A stretch of 6,273 nucleotides of DNA. It comes from Bacillota bacterium. GTDB lineage: Bacteria; Bacillota; Clostridia; Christensenellales; CAG-138. Shown here piece after piece: positions 1 through 5,494 of this stretch. The number at the start of each line of letters is the position of its first letter. Position 1 is the first letter of the stretch. The position numbers and the translations under genes were made by a program. The stretch lies in NCBI GenBank assembly GCA_023426265.1, contig JAFABA010000146.1, positions 1-6,273 of the forward strand, given 5' to 3'. The notes beneath the pieces were generated by a model. It was not told the origin of the DNA, did no database searches, and saw only the letters and a program-made list of their open reading frames with translations.

Positions 1-548
1 GTAAGAACATTGCTTAACAGCAGCAGCAGCGCGCCGACAACGCCGAACGTGGCGAGCATGGTCCCCATATTTGCGCTGAGCATCTCATCCGCCAGATGAA
101 ACGGCGCGCTGATGTCCTGTTCCCAATATAAAACACCCGCGCTCACGCCAAGCTGCACGGGTGCGCTGCACAAAAGCATATATGCTTCCCTCCGCTGCAC
201 GATGCGGTAGGCGGTCCCTCCGCGCGCGGCGTCAAGCAGCGGGTTTTCGGCAAGCGCCTGCGGATAGATCTGCCGCCCGTCGCTTGCGTACAGCCTGGCC
301 GAAGCGAATTCGCCCGTGCCCGCATTCTCCATAACGGAGACAAGCACGTCTTCCTCGCTGAAAAAGCCGTATTCCTCCGCCAGGGACGAGACCACCGCAG
401 TGAGCAGCGTCATTTTATCCAGTACCCTTGTCTTTTCCTGCGCGAGCGCAGTCTCAAACGCGGCGGAGGTCAGCATGTATCCCCACGCGGAAAACGCCGC
501 GATGATCACGAGCATGGCGCTGAAAAACACCTTCCATGCGAATTTCAT
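1..548 (-). CDS. Sensor histidine kinase, N-terminal part (truncated by window edge)
   Basis: This is the amino-terminal 182 residues of a membrane sensor kinase; the frame is open to the left edge and the kinase part lies outside the window. What is seen is a start MKFAWKVFFSAMLVIIAAFS whose residues 7-26 form a first membrane helix. About 135 mostly polar residues follow (27-162), and then a second hydrophobic segment at 163-182 containing five leucines in a row. This helix, external loop, helix plan is typical of sensor kinases that detect an extracytoplasmic signal. The ATG lies in an ATGA overlap with the stop of the response regulator upstream, so the two are translationally coupled and should be cognate partners. 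I do not recognise the sensor domain; a PAS or Cache-like fold is possible but unproven. HAMP, phosphoacceptor histidine and ATP-binding motifs cannot be checked here. Confidence 0.82.
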   Translation of the reverse strand, partial: MKFAWKVFFSAMLVIIAAFSAWGYMLTSAAFETALAQEKTRVLDKMTLLTAVVSSLAEEYGFFSEEDVLVSVMENAGTGEFASARLYASDGRQIYPQALAENPLLDAARGGTAYRIVQRREAYMLLCSAPVQLGVSAGVLYWEQDISAPFHLADEMLSANMGTMLATFGVVGALLLLLSNVL

Positions 549-1204
549 GCATGCGCCTCCAGCCGGTACCCTACTTTATACACGGTTTTGAGCTTGTCCT
601 CCCAGCCGAGCTTTTTGCGCAGGCGCTGCACATGCAGGTCCACCGTGCGGCTGTCGCCCAAAAAACTCATATCCCAGACGCGTTCAAATATCACATCCCG
701 AAAAAGCGCGATGTTCTTGTTCTGCAGAAACAAAAGCAGCAGGTCGTACTCCTTGGGAGTAAGCTCCAGGGGCTCTCCCGCGCGCAGCACCACGCGCGAT
801 TGGGAGTAAATCTCGATCTCCTCAAAACGAATGACTTCGTCCGCCTTGTGATGCCGCCGCATCACCGTATCCACCCTTGCAAGGAGTTCCGCCACCGCAA
901 AGGGCTTGAGGATATAATCCTCCGCGCCCAGACGGAGGCCCTTTACCCGGTCCTGCACATCCGTCTTTGCCGTAAGGAATATGACAGGAACGCCCGTAGG
1001 CGCAATGTACTCCATCAGCGAAAAGCCGTCCACCTCGGGCAGCATGACGTCAAGCAGCACAAGATCGTACCGGTTCTGCTCGATAAGGTCCGCCGCCTCT
1101 CTGCCGTTATATGCGCACACGCAGGCATAGCCGCTGGTTGTCAAATTCATTTGGATGAGCTCGGAAATGGGCTGCTCGTCCTCCACGATGAGTATGGTAT
1201 ACAT
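545..1204 (-). CDS. OmpR/PhoB-family DNA-binding response regulator
   Basis: This is a 219-residue transcription factor that should be phosphorylated by the sensor kinase encoded immediately downstream. The receiver domain (about 1-120) has the acidic pair E8-D9, phosphoacceptor D52 in LLLDVMLPEVDGF, switch threonine T78 in FLTAK and K100 in LKPF. The C-terminal part (about 125-219) is a winged helix of the OmpR/PhoB type, with LTPKEYDLLL, SRTVDLHVQRLRKKL and the usual ending VYKVGYRLE. The frame stays open further upstream to about 1399, but the start at 1204 is chosen because MYTILIVEDE is the canonical beginning of a receiver and a purine-rich AAAGGGGGAA sits just upstream. The length is normal for the family. 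The stop overlaps the kinase ATG by 4 bases. The regulon cannot be told from the sequence. Confidence 0.95.
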   Translation of the reverse strand: MYTILIVEDEQPISELIQMNLTTSGYACVCAYNGREAADLIEQNRYDLVLLDVMLPEVDGFSLMEYIAPTGVPVIFLTAKTDVQDRVKGLRLGAEDYILKPFAVAELLARVDTVMRRHHKADEVIRFEEIEIYSQSRVVLRAGEPLELTPKEYDLLLLFLQNKNIALFRDVIFERVWDMSFLGDSRTVDLHVQRLRKKLGWEDKLKTVYKVGYRLEAHA

Positions 1205-1257
1205 CGCGGCTTCCCCCTTTGTTTGTTCCGCATAGCGTAACGAATGGCTGTATCTGA

Positions 1258-1284
1258 ATTGTATCAGAAAAGCAAGGTTTACAA
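1258..1284 (-). promoter_or_regulatory. Putative promoter of the two-component operon
   Basis: On the minus strand there is an extended -10, TGATACAAT (TACAAT at 1258-1263 with TG one base before it). A TTGTAA at 1279-1284 serves as a 4/6 match to the -35 consensus with a 15-bp spacer; TTTGTA with 16 bp is an alternative. It lies about 55 bases before the regulator's ATG. The hexamer TGTATC (plus strand) occurs at 1249-1254 and again at 1260-1265, an 11-bp period over the -10 that would suit an OmpR-type dimer. Confidence 0.5.
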
Positions 1285-1295
1285 AATATGAAAGG

Positions 1296-1320
1296 CGGAA
1301 GCCGGATGGGCCGGCTTCCG
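1296..1320 (-). terminator. Perfect 10-bp GC-rich hairpin, possible terminator
   Basis: CGGAAGCCGG (1296-1305) pairs perfectly with CCGGCTTCCG (1311-1320) around a 5-base loop. Read on the minus strand it is followed by CCTTTCATATTTTG, a weak U-rich tail. It lies upstream of the two-component promoter, so it could stop transcription arriving from fhs. On the plus strand no T-tract follows directly. The strand and the terminator role are inferred. Confidence 0.4.
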
Positions 1321-1502
1321 CAAGGATCAACAAGCCGTTTTTCAGGGGCTTCGCCCCCGAACCTCCACAGTTCGCAATGGTCGTGCCACGTTGCGGCAAA
1401 GCCGCATCCTTGCGCTTCCTTGCTCACTGGGCTTATGCCGCGCTGTATCTGCCACAGGCAGCGCGCGGTTGCGCTACATCCCTTGGGAATCCCTTTCGTC
1501 TA

Positions 1503-1524
1503 AAACGCCCTAAGTAGGGCGTTT
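1503..1524. repeat. Central hairpin 1 of the palindromic element
   Basis: AAACGCCCTA (1503-1512) is followed after AG by its exact reverse complement TAGGGCGTTT (1515-1524). It sits near the symmetry axis of the larger palindrome. No U-tract follows on either strand, so it is not an evident terminator. Confidence 0.7.
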
Positions 1525-1536
1525 AGGGATGGGTTT

Positions 1537-1557
1537 TTAGGGCCGTTACGGCCCTAA
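1537..1557. repeat. Central hairpin 2 of the palindromic element
   Basis: TTAGGGCCG (1537-1545) and CGGCCCTAA (1549-1557) are exact reverse complements around a TTA loop. Together with the neighbouring hairpin it makes two tandem stem-loops at the core of the element, both using CCCTA/TAGGG sequence. Confidence 0.7.
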
Positions 1558-1707
1558 GCGGGGTTTGGGGGGACGTAGCCGAGCGCCGCCTGTGGCGGAA
1601 GAAGCGAGGAGCAGTCCCAGTGAGCGCGGGAGTACAGAATAAATTCTGTGCGACCATTGCGAACTGTGGGATGAGCCCCAACATAACCTAAAATTTGCAA
1701 GACCGAC

Positions 1708-3378
1708 CTAGAACAACCCCGTGATCTTCCCCGTCTCGTCCACGTCGATGTTTTCCGCCGCGGGCACCTTCGGAAGCCCGGGCATCGTCATGATATCGCC
1801 GGTGAGCGCGACGATAAAGCCCGCGCCCGCGCTTACCTTCAGGTTGCGCACGGTAACGGTAAAGCCCTCGGGCGCGCCCAGAAGCATGGGATTATCCGAA
1901 AAGCTGTACTGCGTCTTTGCCATGCACACGGGAAGATGGCTCAGGCCGAGGTCACTTAACTGCGCCGCCTGCTTGTTCGCGCTGGGCAAAAATTCCACGT
2001 GCGCGCCGCGATAAACCCTTTTTACGATCGCGCTGATCTTTTCCTCAATGGAAAGCCCGGCGTCATAGCAATAGCGGAACGCGCTCTGCTGTTCGCACAG
2101 CTTGACGACTTCTTCCGCCAGCGTCATGCCGCCCTCGCCGCCTTTTGCCCAGACTTCGGACAATACGGCGTTGATGCCCAATGCCCGGCACTGCTCCTGC
2201 ACAAGCGCAATCTCCGCCTCCGTATCGGTGGGGAAGCGGTTGAGCGCCACAACGCAGCCTAGTTGAAACACCTCCCGGATGTTCTGTACATGCCGCAGCA
2301 AGTTCGGAAGCCCGACTTCCAGCGCCCTAAGATCTTCCTGCTGCAGCGCACTTTTTTGCGCGCCGCCATGGTGTTTGAGCGCGCGTATGGTGGCGACGAC
2401 CACGACGGCGGAAGGAGTGAGCTCCGCAAGACGGCACTTGATGTCAAAGAATTTTTCCGCGCCCAGGTCCGCGCCGAAGCCCGCCTCGGTAATGGCATAA
2501 TCCCCCAGCTTGAGCGCCATTTTGGTGGCGACCACGGAATTGCACCCGTGCGCGATGTTCGCGAACGGCCCGCCGTGAATGAGAGCGGGTGTACCCTCCA
2601 ATGTCTGAACGAGGTTGGGTAGGAGCGCGTCACGCAAAAGCGCCGCCATCGCGCCCTGCGCGTGGAGGTCGCCCGCGGTGACGGGGCGGTTTTCATACGT
2701 GTAGCCTACGATAATGCGCGCAAGCTTTTCTTTGAGCATGGAAACGCTCTCACTTAGGCAGAGCACCGCCATGACTTCGGACGCGGCGGTAATGTCGAAC
2801 CCGTCCTCGCGCGGCATGCCCGCGACCGTGCCCCCCAGGCCGCAGACGATGTTTCTAAGCTGCCGGTCGTTCATATCCATGCAGCGCCGCCAGGTGACGC
2901 GGCGGGGGTCTATCCTGAGGGCGTTGCCCTGGTAAATGTGGTTGTCGATCAGCGCAGCCAGGAGGTTGTTGGCAGCCCCTATGGCGTGCAGATCCCCCGT
3001 AAAATGCAGGTTGATGTCCTCCATGGGCACCACCTGCGCGTAGCCGCCGCCCGCAGCGCCGCCCTTCATGCCGAACACCGGCCCAAGCGACGGCTCCCGC
3101 AGCGCCACGCAGGCCCGCTTGCCCAATTTCGTCAGGCCGTCCGCCAGGCCCACGGTGGTGGTTGTCTTTCCTTCGCCGGCCGGGGTGGGGGTGATGGCGG
3201 TGACGAGTACGAGCCTGCCGTCTGTACGATTTTCATTCATCAGGTCAAGGGAAACCTTTGCTTTGCTTTTTCCGTAAGGGGTCAGGTGCTCCGGCGCGAT
3301 TTGCGCGCGCTCCGCGATCTTCTCAATGGGCTGGAGCTTTGCGTTCTGGGCGATTTCGATATCGGATGGGATATGCAT
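1708..3378 (-). CDS. fhs: Formate-tetrahydrofolate ligase (10-formyl-THF synthetase)
   Basis: This 556-residue cytosolic enzyme joins formate to tetrahydrofolate using ATP, giving 10-formyl-THF for purine synthesis, initiator formyl-Met and other one-carbon uses; in acetogens it is also a step of the Wood-Ljungdahl methyl branch. The length matches the usual 555-560. Seen in the sequence are the phosphate-binding loop TPTPAGEGKTTTT (63-75), the segment EPSLGPVFGMKGGAAGGGY (95-113) containing the first family signature, and the second signature VVATIRALKHHGG. The C-terminus (KVSAGAGFIVALTGDIMTMPGLP) is intact. The start at 3378 is preferred because MHIPSDIEIAQ is the normal family beginning. 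An in-frame ATG at 3414 would add a basic stretch made of the ribosome-binding region, and it falls inside the likely -10. The gene stands alone here; no folD or other folate gene is adjacent. Confidence 0.97.
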   Translation of the reverse strand: MHIPSDIEIAQNAKLQPIEKIAERAQIAPEHLTPYGKSKAKVSLDLMNENRTDGRLVLVTAITPTPAGEGKTTTTVGLADGLTKLGKRACVALREPSLGPVFGMKGGAAGGGYAQVVPMEDINLHFTGDLHAIGAANNLLAALIDNHIYQGNALRIDPRRVTWRRCMDMNDRQLRNIVCGLGGTVAGMPREDGFDITAASEVMAVLCLSESVSMLKEKLARIIVGYTYENRPVTAGDLHAQGAMAALLRDALLPNLVQTLEGTPALIHGGPFANIAHGCNSVVATKMALKLGDYAITEAGFGADLGAEKFFDIKCRLAELTPSAVVVVATIRALKHHGGAQKSALQQEDLRALEVGLPNLLRHVQNIREVFQLGCVVALNRFPTDTEAEIALVQEQCRALGINAVLSEVWAKGGEGGMTLAEEVVKLCEQQSAFRYCYDAGLSIEEKISAIVKRVYRGAHVEFLPSANKQAAQLSDLGLSHLPVCMAKTQYSFSDNPMLLGAPEGFTVTVRNLKVSAGAGFIVALTGDIMTMPGLPKVPAAENIDVDETGKITGLF

Positions 3379-3412
3379 GATTATTCTTTGCCGCCTTTTC
3401 TTCCTTCCCGGC

Positions 3413-3441
3413 ATTGTATCATTTGAACCGGGATTTTATTT
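3413..3441 (-). promoter_or_regulatory. Putative fhs promoter (extended -10)
   Basis: The minus strand has TGATACAAT (3413-3421), an extended -10 identical in nine bases to that of the two-component operon. The -35 region, around 3436-3441, is weak (ATAAAA-like). It lies about 35 bases before the fhs ATG. A purine-rich stretch GGAAGGAAGAAAAGGCGG between them supplies the ribosome binding site, about 12 bases from the start codon. Confidence 0.5.
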
Positions 3442-3458
3442 TCATCATATATGGTGAA
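3441..3458. promoter_or_regulatory. Near-perfect 18-bp palindrome upstream of fhs, candidate operator
   Basis: TTCATCATATATGGTGAA is self-complementary except for one pair (T/G at 3445 and 3454). It abuts the expected -35 region of the fhs promoter, where a dimeric regulator could bind. The palindrome is seen; a regulatory role and the identity of any factor are inference. Confidence 0.35.
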
Positions 3459-3590
3459 CCAAAAAGGGTGCCTGATACTAAAATAATATAAATTCCGACC
3501 GCTGTACAGCCTGTGTTGAGGTGCGCGCCGTCTACATTGAACGAATATATGATCTGCAATATCGCCCGCAATTAAAACAGGCATATGTTA

Positions 3591-3626
3591 CCAGGGTGTA
3601 AACTGTTTTCGCCCCAGGGTGCAAAA
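3591..3626 (+). promoter_or_regulatory. 13-bp direct repeat overlapping dapF promoter, candidate operator
   Basis: CCAGGGTGTAAAC (3591-3603) recurs as CCAGGGTGCAAAA (3614-3626), 11 of 13 bases identical, start to start 23 bp, or about two helical turns. The second copy covers the -35 position of the dapF promoter. A CGCCCC/GGGGCG inverted pair (3610-3615 with 3630-3635) brackets it. The function is unknown. Confidence 0.4.
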
Positions 3627-3648
3627 CCGGGGGCGCATGCAGTATAAT
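3620..3648 (+). promoter_or_regulatory. Putative promoter of the dapF-psuK-psuG operon
   Basis: A perfect TATAAT lies at 3643-3648, with a weak -35 (TGCAAA, 3620-3625) at the 17-bp spacing. It lies 38 bases before the dapF start. The weak -35 overlapped by a direct repeat suggests regulated rather than purely constitutive transcription. Confidence 0.6.
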
Positions 3649-3674
3649 AAACAGGTCCCTACTTTCAAACATTC

Positions 3675-3680
3675 AGGAGG
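3675..3680 (+). promoter_or_regulatory. Ribosome binding site of dapF
   Basis: A consensus AGGAGG sits six bases before ATG 3687 and fixes that start. Confidence 0.85.
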
Positions 3681-3686
3681 TGCTCT

Positions 3687-4526
3687 ATGCGCTTTGCCAA
3701 GGTACATGGTCTTGGGAACGACTTCCTGTTGATCGACGCCATGCAGGCTCCGGCGCGTGATTATACCGCCATAGCGCCCGTTCTTTGCCACCGCCAGACC
3801 GGCGTGGGCGCGGACGGGCTTTTGATTGCGCTTCCTTCCTCCGTTTGCGATATCCGCATGCGCATCGTCAATGGGGACGGCAGCGAGGCGGAAATGTGCG
3901 GCAACGGCATCCGCGCGTTTTCAAAATACGTCTATGAGTACGGGCTGGTGAAAAAGAAAGCGTTCACCGTGGAGACGCTCGCGGGGGAAATGAGGCCGGA
4001 GCTGTTGCTGGACGAAGCCGGCTTGGTCACCGGCGTGCGCGTGGATATGGGAAACCCCCTGTTTGGCTGCGCGGAGGTGCCCGCAATAGGCGAGGGCGAA
4101 TGCCTCAACCGCAGGCTGGTCGCTTTAGATAAAGAATTCACCTTCTCCTCCGTGCGCATGGGTGTGCCCCATACGGCGGTCATGGTGGACGACCCGAAGA
4201 CATTCGATCTTCGGACCTACGGCCCGGCCATTGAAAAGCACAGGATATTCCCGCAGCGTACCAACGTGAATTTCTTTCGCGTGATCGACCGGGATAACAT
4301 TGAGATGCGCACCTGGGAGCGCGGCGCAGGGGCAACGCTTGCCTGCGGCACGGGCTCCTGCGGCACGGCAATACTTTGCTGTAAAAACGGCCTAACCGGC
4401 CGCTCCGTGGACGTACACCTGGAGCTTGGGGTATTGCATATCGATTGGGCGGAGGACGGAACGGTGTATATGACCGGCCCCGCGGAAATCGTGTTTGAAG
4501 CCGACTTCCCTGAGGAAAAGCTGTGA
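3687..4526 (+). CDS. dapF: Diaminopimelate epimerase
   Basis: This 279-residue cytosolic, cofactor-independent racemase interconverts LL- and meso-diaminopimelate, supplying meso-DAP for peptidoglycan cross-bridges and for lysine. The two-cysteine active site is intact: C71 in GSEAEMCGNGIR and C220 in GAGATLACGTGSCG. The N-terminal signature FAKVHGLGNDF and the substrate-binding GVGADGLL are present, and the two pseudo-symmetric halves are complete. Length is normal for the family (about 270-285). The start follows a consensus Shine-Dalgarno sequence and a promoter with a perfect -10. The gene leads an operon with psuK and psuG; a GTG in the psuK frame overlaps its stop by four bases. Other lysine-pathway genes are not adjacent. 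Confidence 0.97.
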   Translation: MRFAKVHGLGNDFLLIDAMQAPARDYTAIAPVLCHRQTGVGADGLLIALPSSVCDIRMRIVNGDGSEAEMCGNGIRAFSKYVYEYGLVKKKAFTVETLAGEMRPELLLDEAGLVTGVRVDMGNPLFGCAEVPAIGEGECLNRRLVALDKEFTFSSVRMGVPHTAVMVDDPKTFDLRTYGPAIEKHRIFPQRTNVNFFRVIDRDNIEMRTWERGAGATLACGTGSCGTAILCCKNGLTGRSVDVHLELGVLHIDWAEDGTVYMTGPAEIVFEADFPEEKL

Positions 4527-4564
4527 ACAACGCTTCAGCCAGCCGGCCGGGAGAAGGCTCCGCC

Positions 4565-5491
4565 ATGCCGCCCGTCGTCGTCATCGGCGGGATGAACATG
4601 GACGTGCTGGGCAGGCCGCACGCGCCGCTGACGCTGCGGGATTCCAACCCGGGCAAAGTAACGCTGCGCCCGGGCGGCGTGGGCCGCAACATCGCTTGGG
4701 GCGTCGCGCGGCTTTCTATTCCGGTGGAGCTTGTAACCGCCGTAGGAAACGATACCTTTGGCGCGGCCCTTTTAAAAAGCTGCCGCGAGGAGGATATCGG
4801 TACCCTGCATACCATCATTGCGCCGCGCGGTACCGGCACCTACCTTTGCCTGCACGATGCGGACGGCGACATGCTCTGCGCCATCAACCAGATGGAGGCC
4901 GTGGAAACGCTTTCCCCGGAGATGCTTGCGCCGCTTATTCCCGTATGCAACGCCGCGCCGCTCGTGGCGCTGGACGCGAATTTACCCGCAAACACGCTTT
5001 CCTTCTTAGCGGAAAACATAACAGCGCCGCTTTTCATCGATCCGGTGAGCGCGCACAAGGCAAAGCGCGCGCTGCCCATACTCTCACATGTGTATGCCAT
5101 AAAGCCCAACCGGCTGGAGGCGGAGGTTATGACCGGGTTTGACTGTTCCACGCAGGATGGCGTATGGCGTGCGGCGAATTTCTTTTTGGAGCGCGGAGTC
5201 AAACGTGTTTATATTTCCTTGGGCAAAGACGGCGTATATTATACGGATGGGCGGGACCGAGGCGTAATATCTTCCGGGCTTGATGCAGACGCGCCCATAC
5301 GTGATTTTACCGGCGCGGGAGACGCCATGACGGCGGGATTGATCTGGGCCGAGCTTCAAGGCCGCTCGGTTATAAACTGCGCGCTGGCGGGCATACGGGC
5401 CGCAGGCGTCCGCATTTTGAACGGTACGCTCGACGCCTCCCTGTTCCACAATTTTTTGGACCCGCATGAGCATTTACATGAAGGAGAATAA
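4565..5491 (+). CDS. psuK: PfkB-family sugar kinase, probable pseudouridine kinase
   Basis: This 308-residue kinase is predicted to phosphorylate pseudouridine to pseudouridine 5'-phosphate with ATP. It has the ribokinase-fold signatures: VVVIGGMNMDV at the start, DSNPGK followed by PGGVGRNIAWG (36-46), AIKPNRLEAEVMTG, the SLGKDGVYY strand, and DFTGAGDAMTAG (247-258), whose D253 is the catalytic base. The DSNPGK...GGVGRNIA combination resembles E. coli PsuK as I recall it, and the downstream psuG makes this substrate much likelier than adenosine, ribose or fructose. Two starts are possible. ATG 4565 has GGGAGAAGG seven bases upstream and begins right at the conserved core. GTG 4523, also with a GAGG, overlaps the dapF stop and would add 14 unconserved residues. 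I prefer 4565 without certainty. Confidence 0.88.
   Translation: MPPVVVIGGMNMDVLGRPHAPLTLRDSNPGKVTLRPGGVGRNIAWGVARLSIPVELVTAVGNDTFGAALLKSCREEDIGTLHTIIAPRGTGTYLCLHDADGDMLCAINQMEAVETLSPEMLAPLIPVCNAAPLVALDANLPANTLSFLAENITAPLFIDPVSAHKAKRALPILSHVYAIKPNRLEAEVMTGFDCSTQDGVWRAANFFLERGVKRVYISLGKDGVYYTDGRDRGVISSGLDADAPIRDFTGAGDAMTAGLIWAELQGRSVINCALAGIRAAGVRILNGTLDASLFHNFLDPHEHLHEGE
5481..5486 (+). promoter_or_regulatory. Ribosome binding site of psuG inside the psuK end
   Basis: AAGGAG lies within the last psuK codons, eight bases before the psuG ATG at 5495. The two genes are separated by only three bases, so they are co-transcribed and probably translationally coupled. Confidence 0.8.
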
Positions 5492-5494
5492 GCT

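Larger units (their letters stand above)
1345..1679. repeat. MITE-like imperfect palindromic intergenic element
   Basis: About 335 bp with no convincing gene, built as an imperfect inverted repeat centred near 1520-1526. Paired blocks in order from the outside are: 1345-1350 with 1674-1679 (6/6); 1365-1383 with 1651-1669 (CCACAGTTCGCAATGGTCG, 19/19); 1422-1431 with 1616-1625 (10/10); 1451-1459 with 1588-1596 (9/9); and 1473-1482 with 1570-1579 (9/10). Both arms carry small local hairpins at equivalent places, and two more sit at the centre. There is no transposase and no obvious target-site duplication. The architecture fits a non-autonomous transposable element or another repeated structured intergenic element. 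Copy number in the genome is unknown, so the class is inferred while the pairing is seen directly. Confidence 0.72.

Noticed and set aside
18..29. CAG trinucleotide run
   Set aside because: It is four leucine codons (CTG) in the second membrane helix of the kinase, not a meaningful microsatellite.
1205..1399. N-terminal extension of the response regulator
   Set aside because: The extra 65 residues would be translated promoter, hairpin and repeat sequence; receivers normally start at the residues encoded from 1204.
1107..1503. Short open frames on both strands within the palindromic element
   Set aside because: They run across the inverted repeats and the regulator promoter, lack ribosome binding sites and resemble no protein.
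1345..1679. CRISPR array or tRNA/rRNA gene in the intergenic palindrome
   Set aside because: The repeats are inverted rather than regularly spaced direct repeats, and no cloverleaf or rRNA sequence is recognisable.
3381..3584. 67-codon minus-strand frame ending just before the fhs start
   Set aside because: No ribosome binding site precedes its ATG, it crosses the likely fhs promoter, and its C-terminus is simply the translated purine-rich fhs ribosome-binding region.
3379..3686. Lysine riboswitch or T-box leader before dapF
   Set aside because: The likely transcription start is only about 30 bases before the ATG, too short for either structure, and no T-box or lysine-element motif is seen.
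4180..4839. 219-codon open frame on the minus strand opposite dapF and psuK
   Set aside because: It lies antisense to two well-supported genes, its translation is arginine/serine/proline-rich without a recognisable domain, and such frames are expected opposite GC-rich codons.
4495..5142. 215-codon plus-strand frame overlapping psuK
   Set aside because: It is out of frame with the clearly homologous PfkB kinase, is rich in Arg/Ala/Gly, and has no family motif; a GC-rich shadow.
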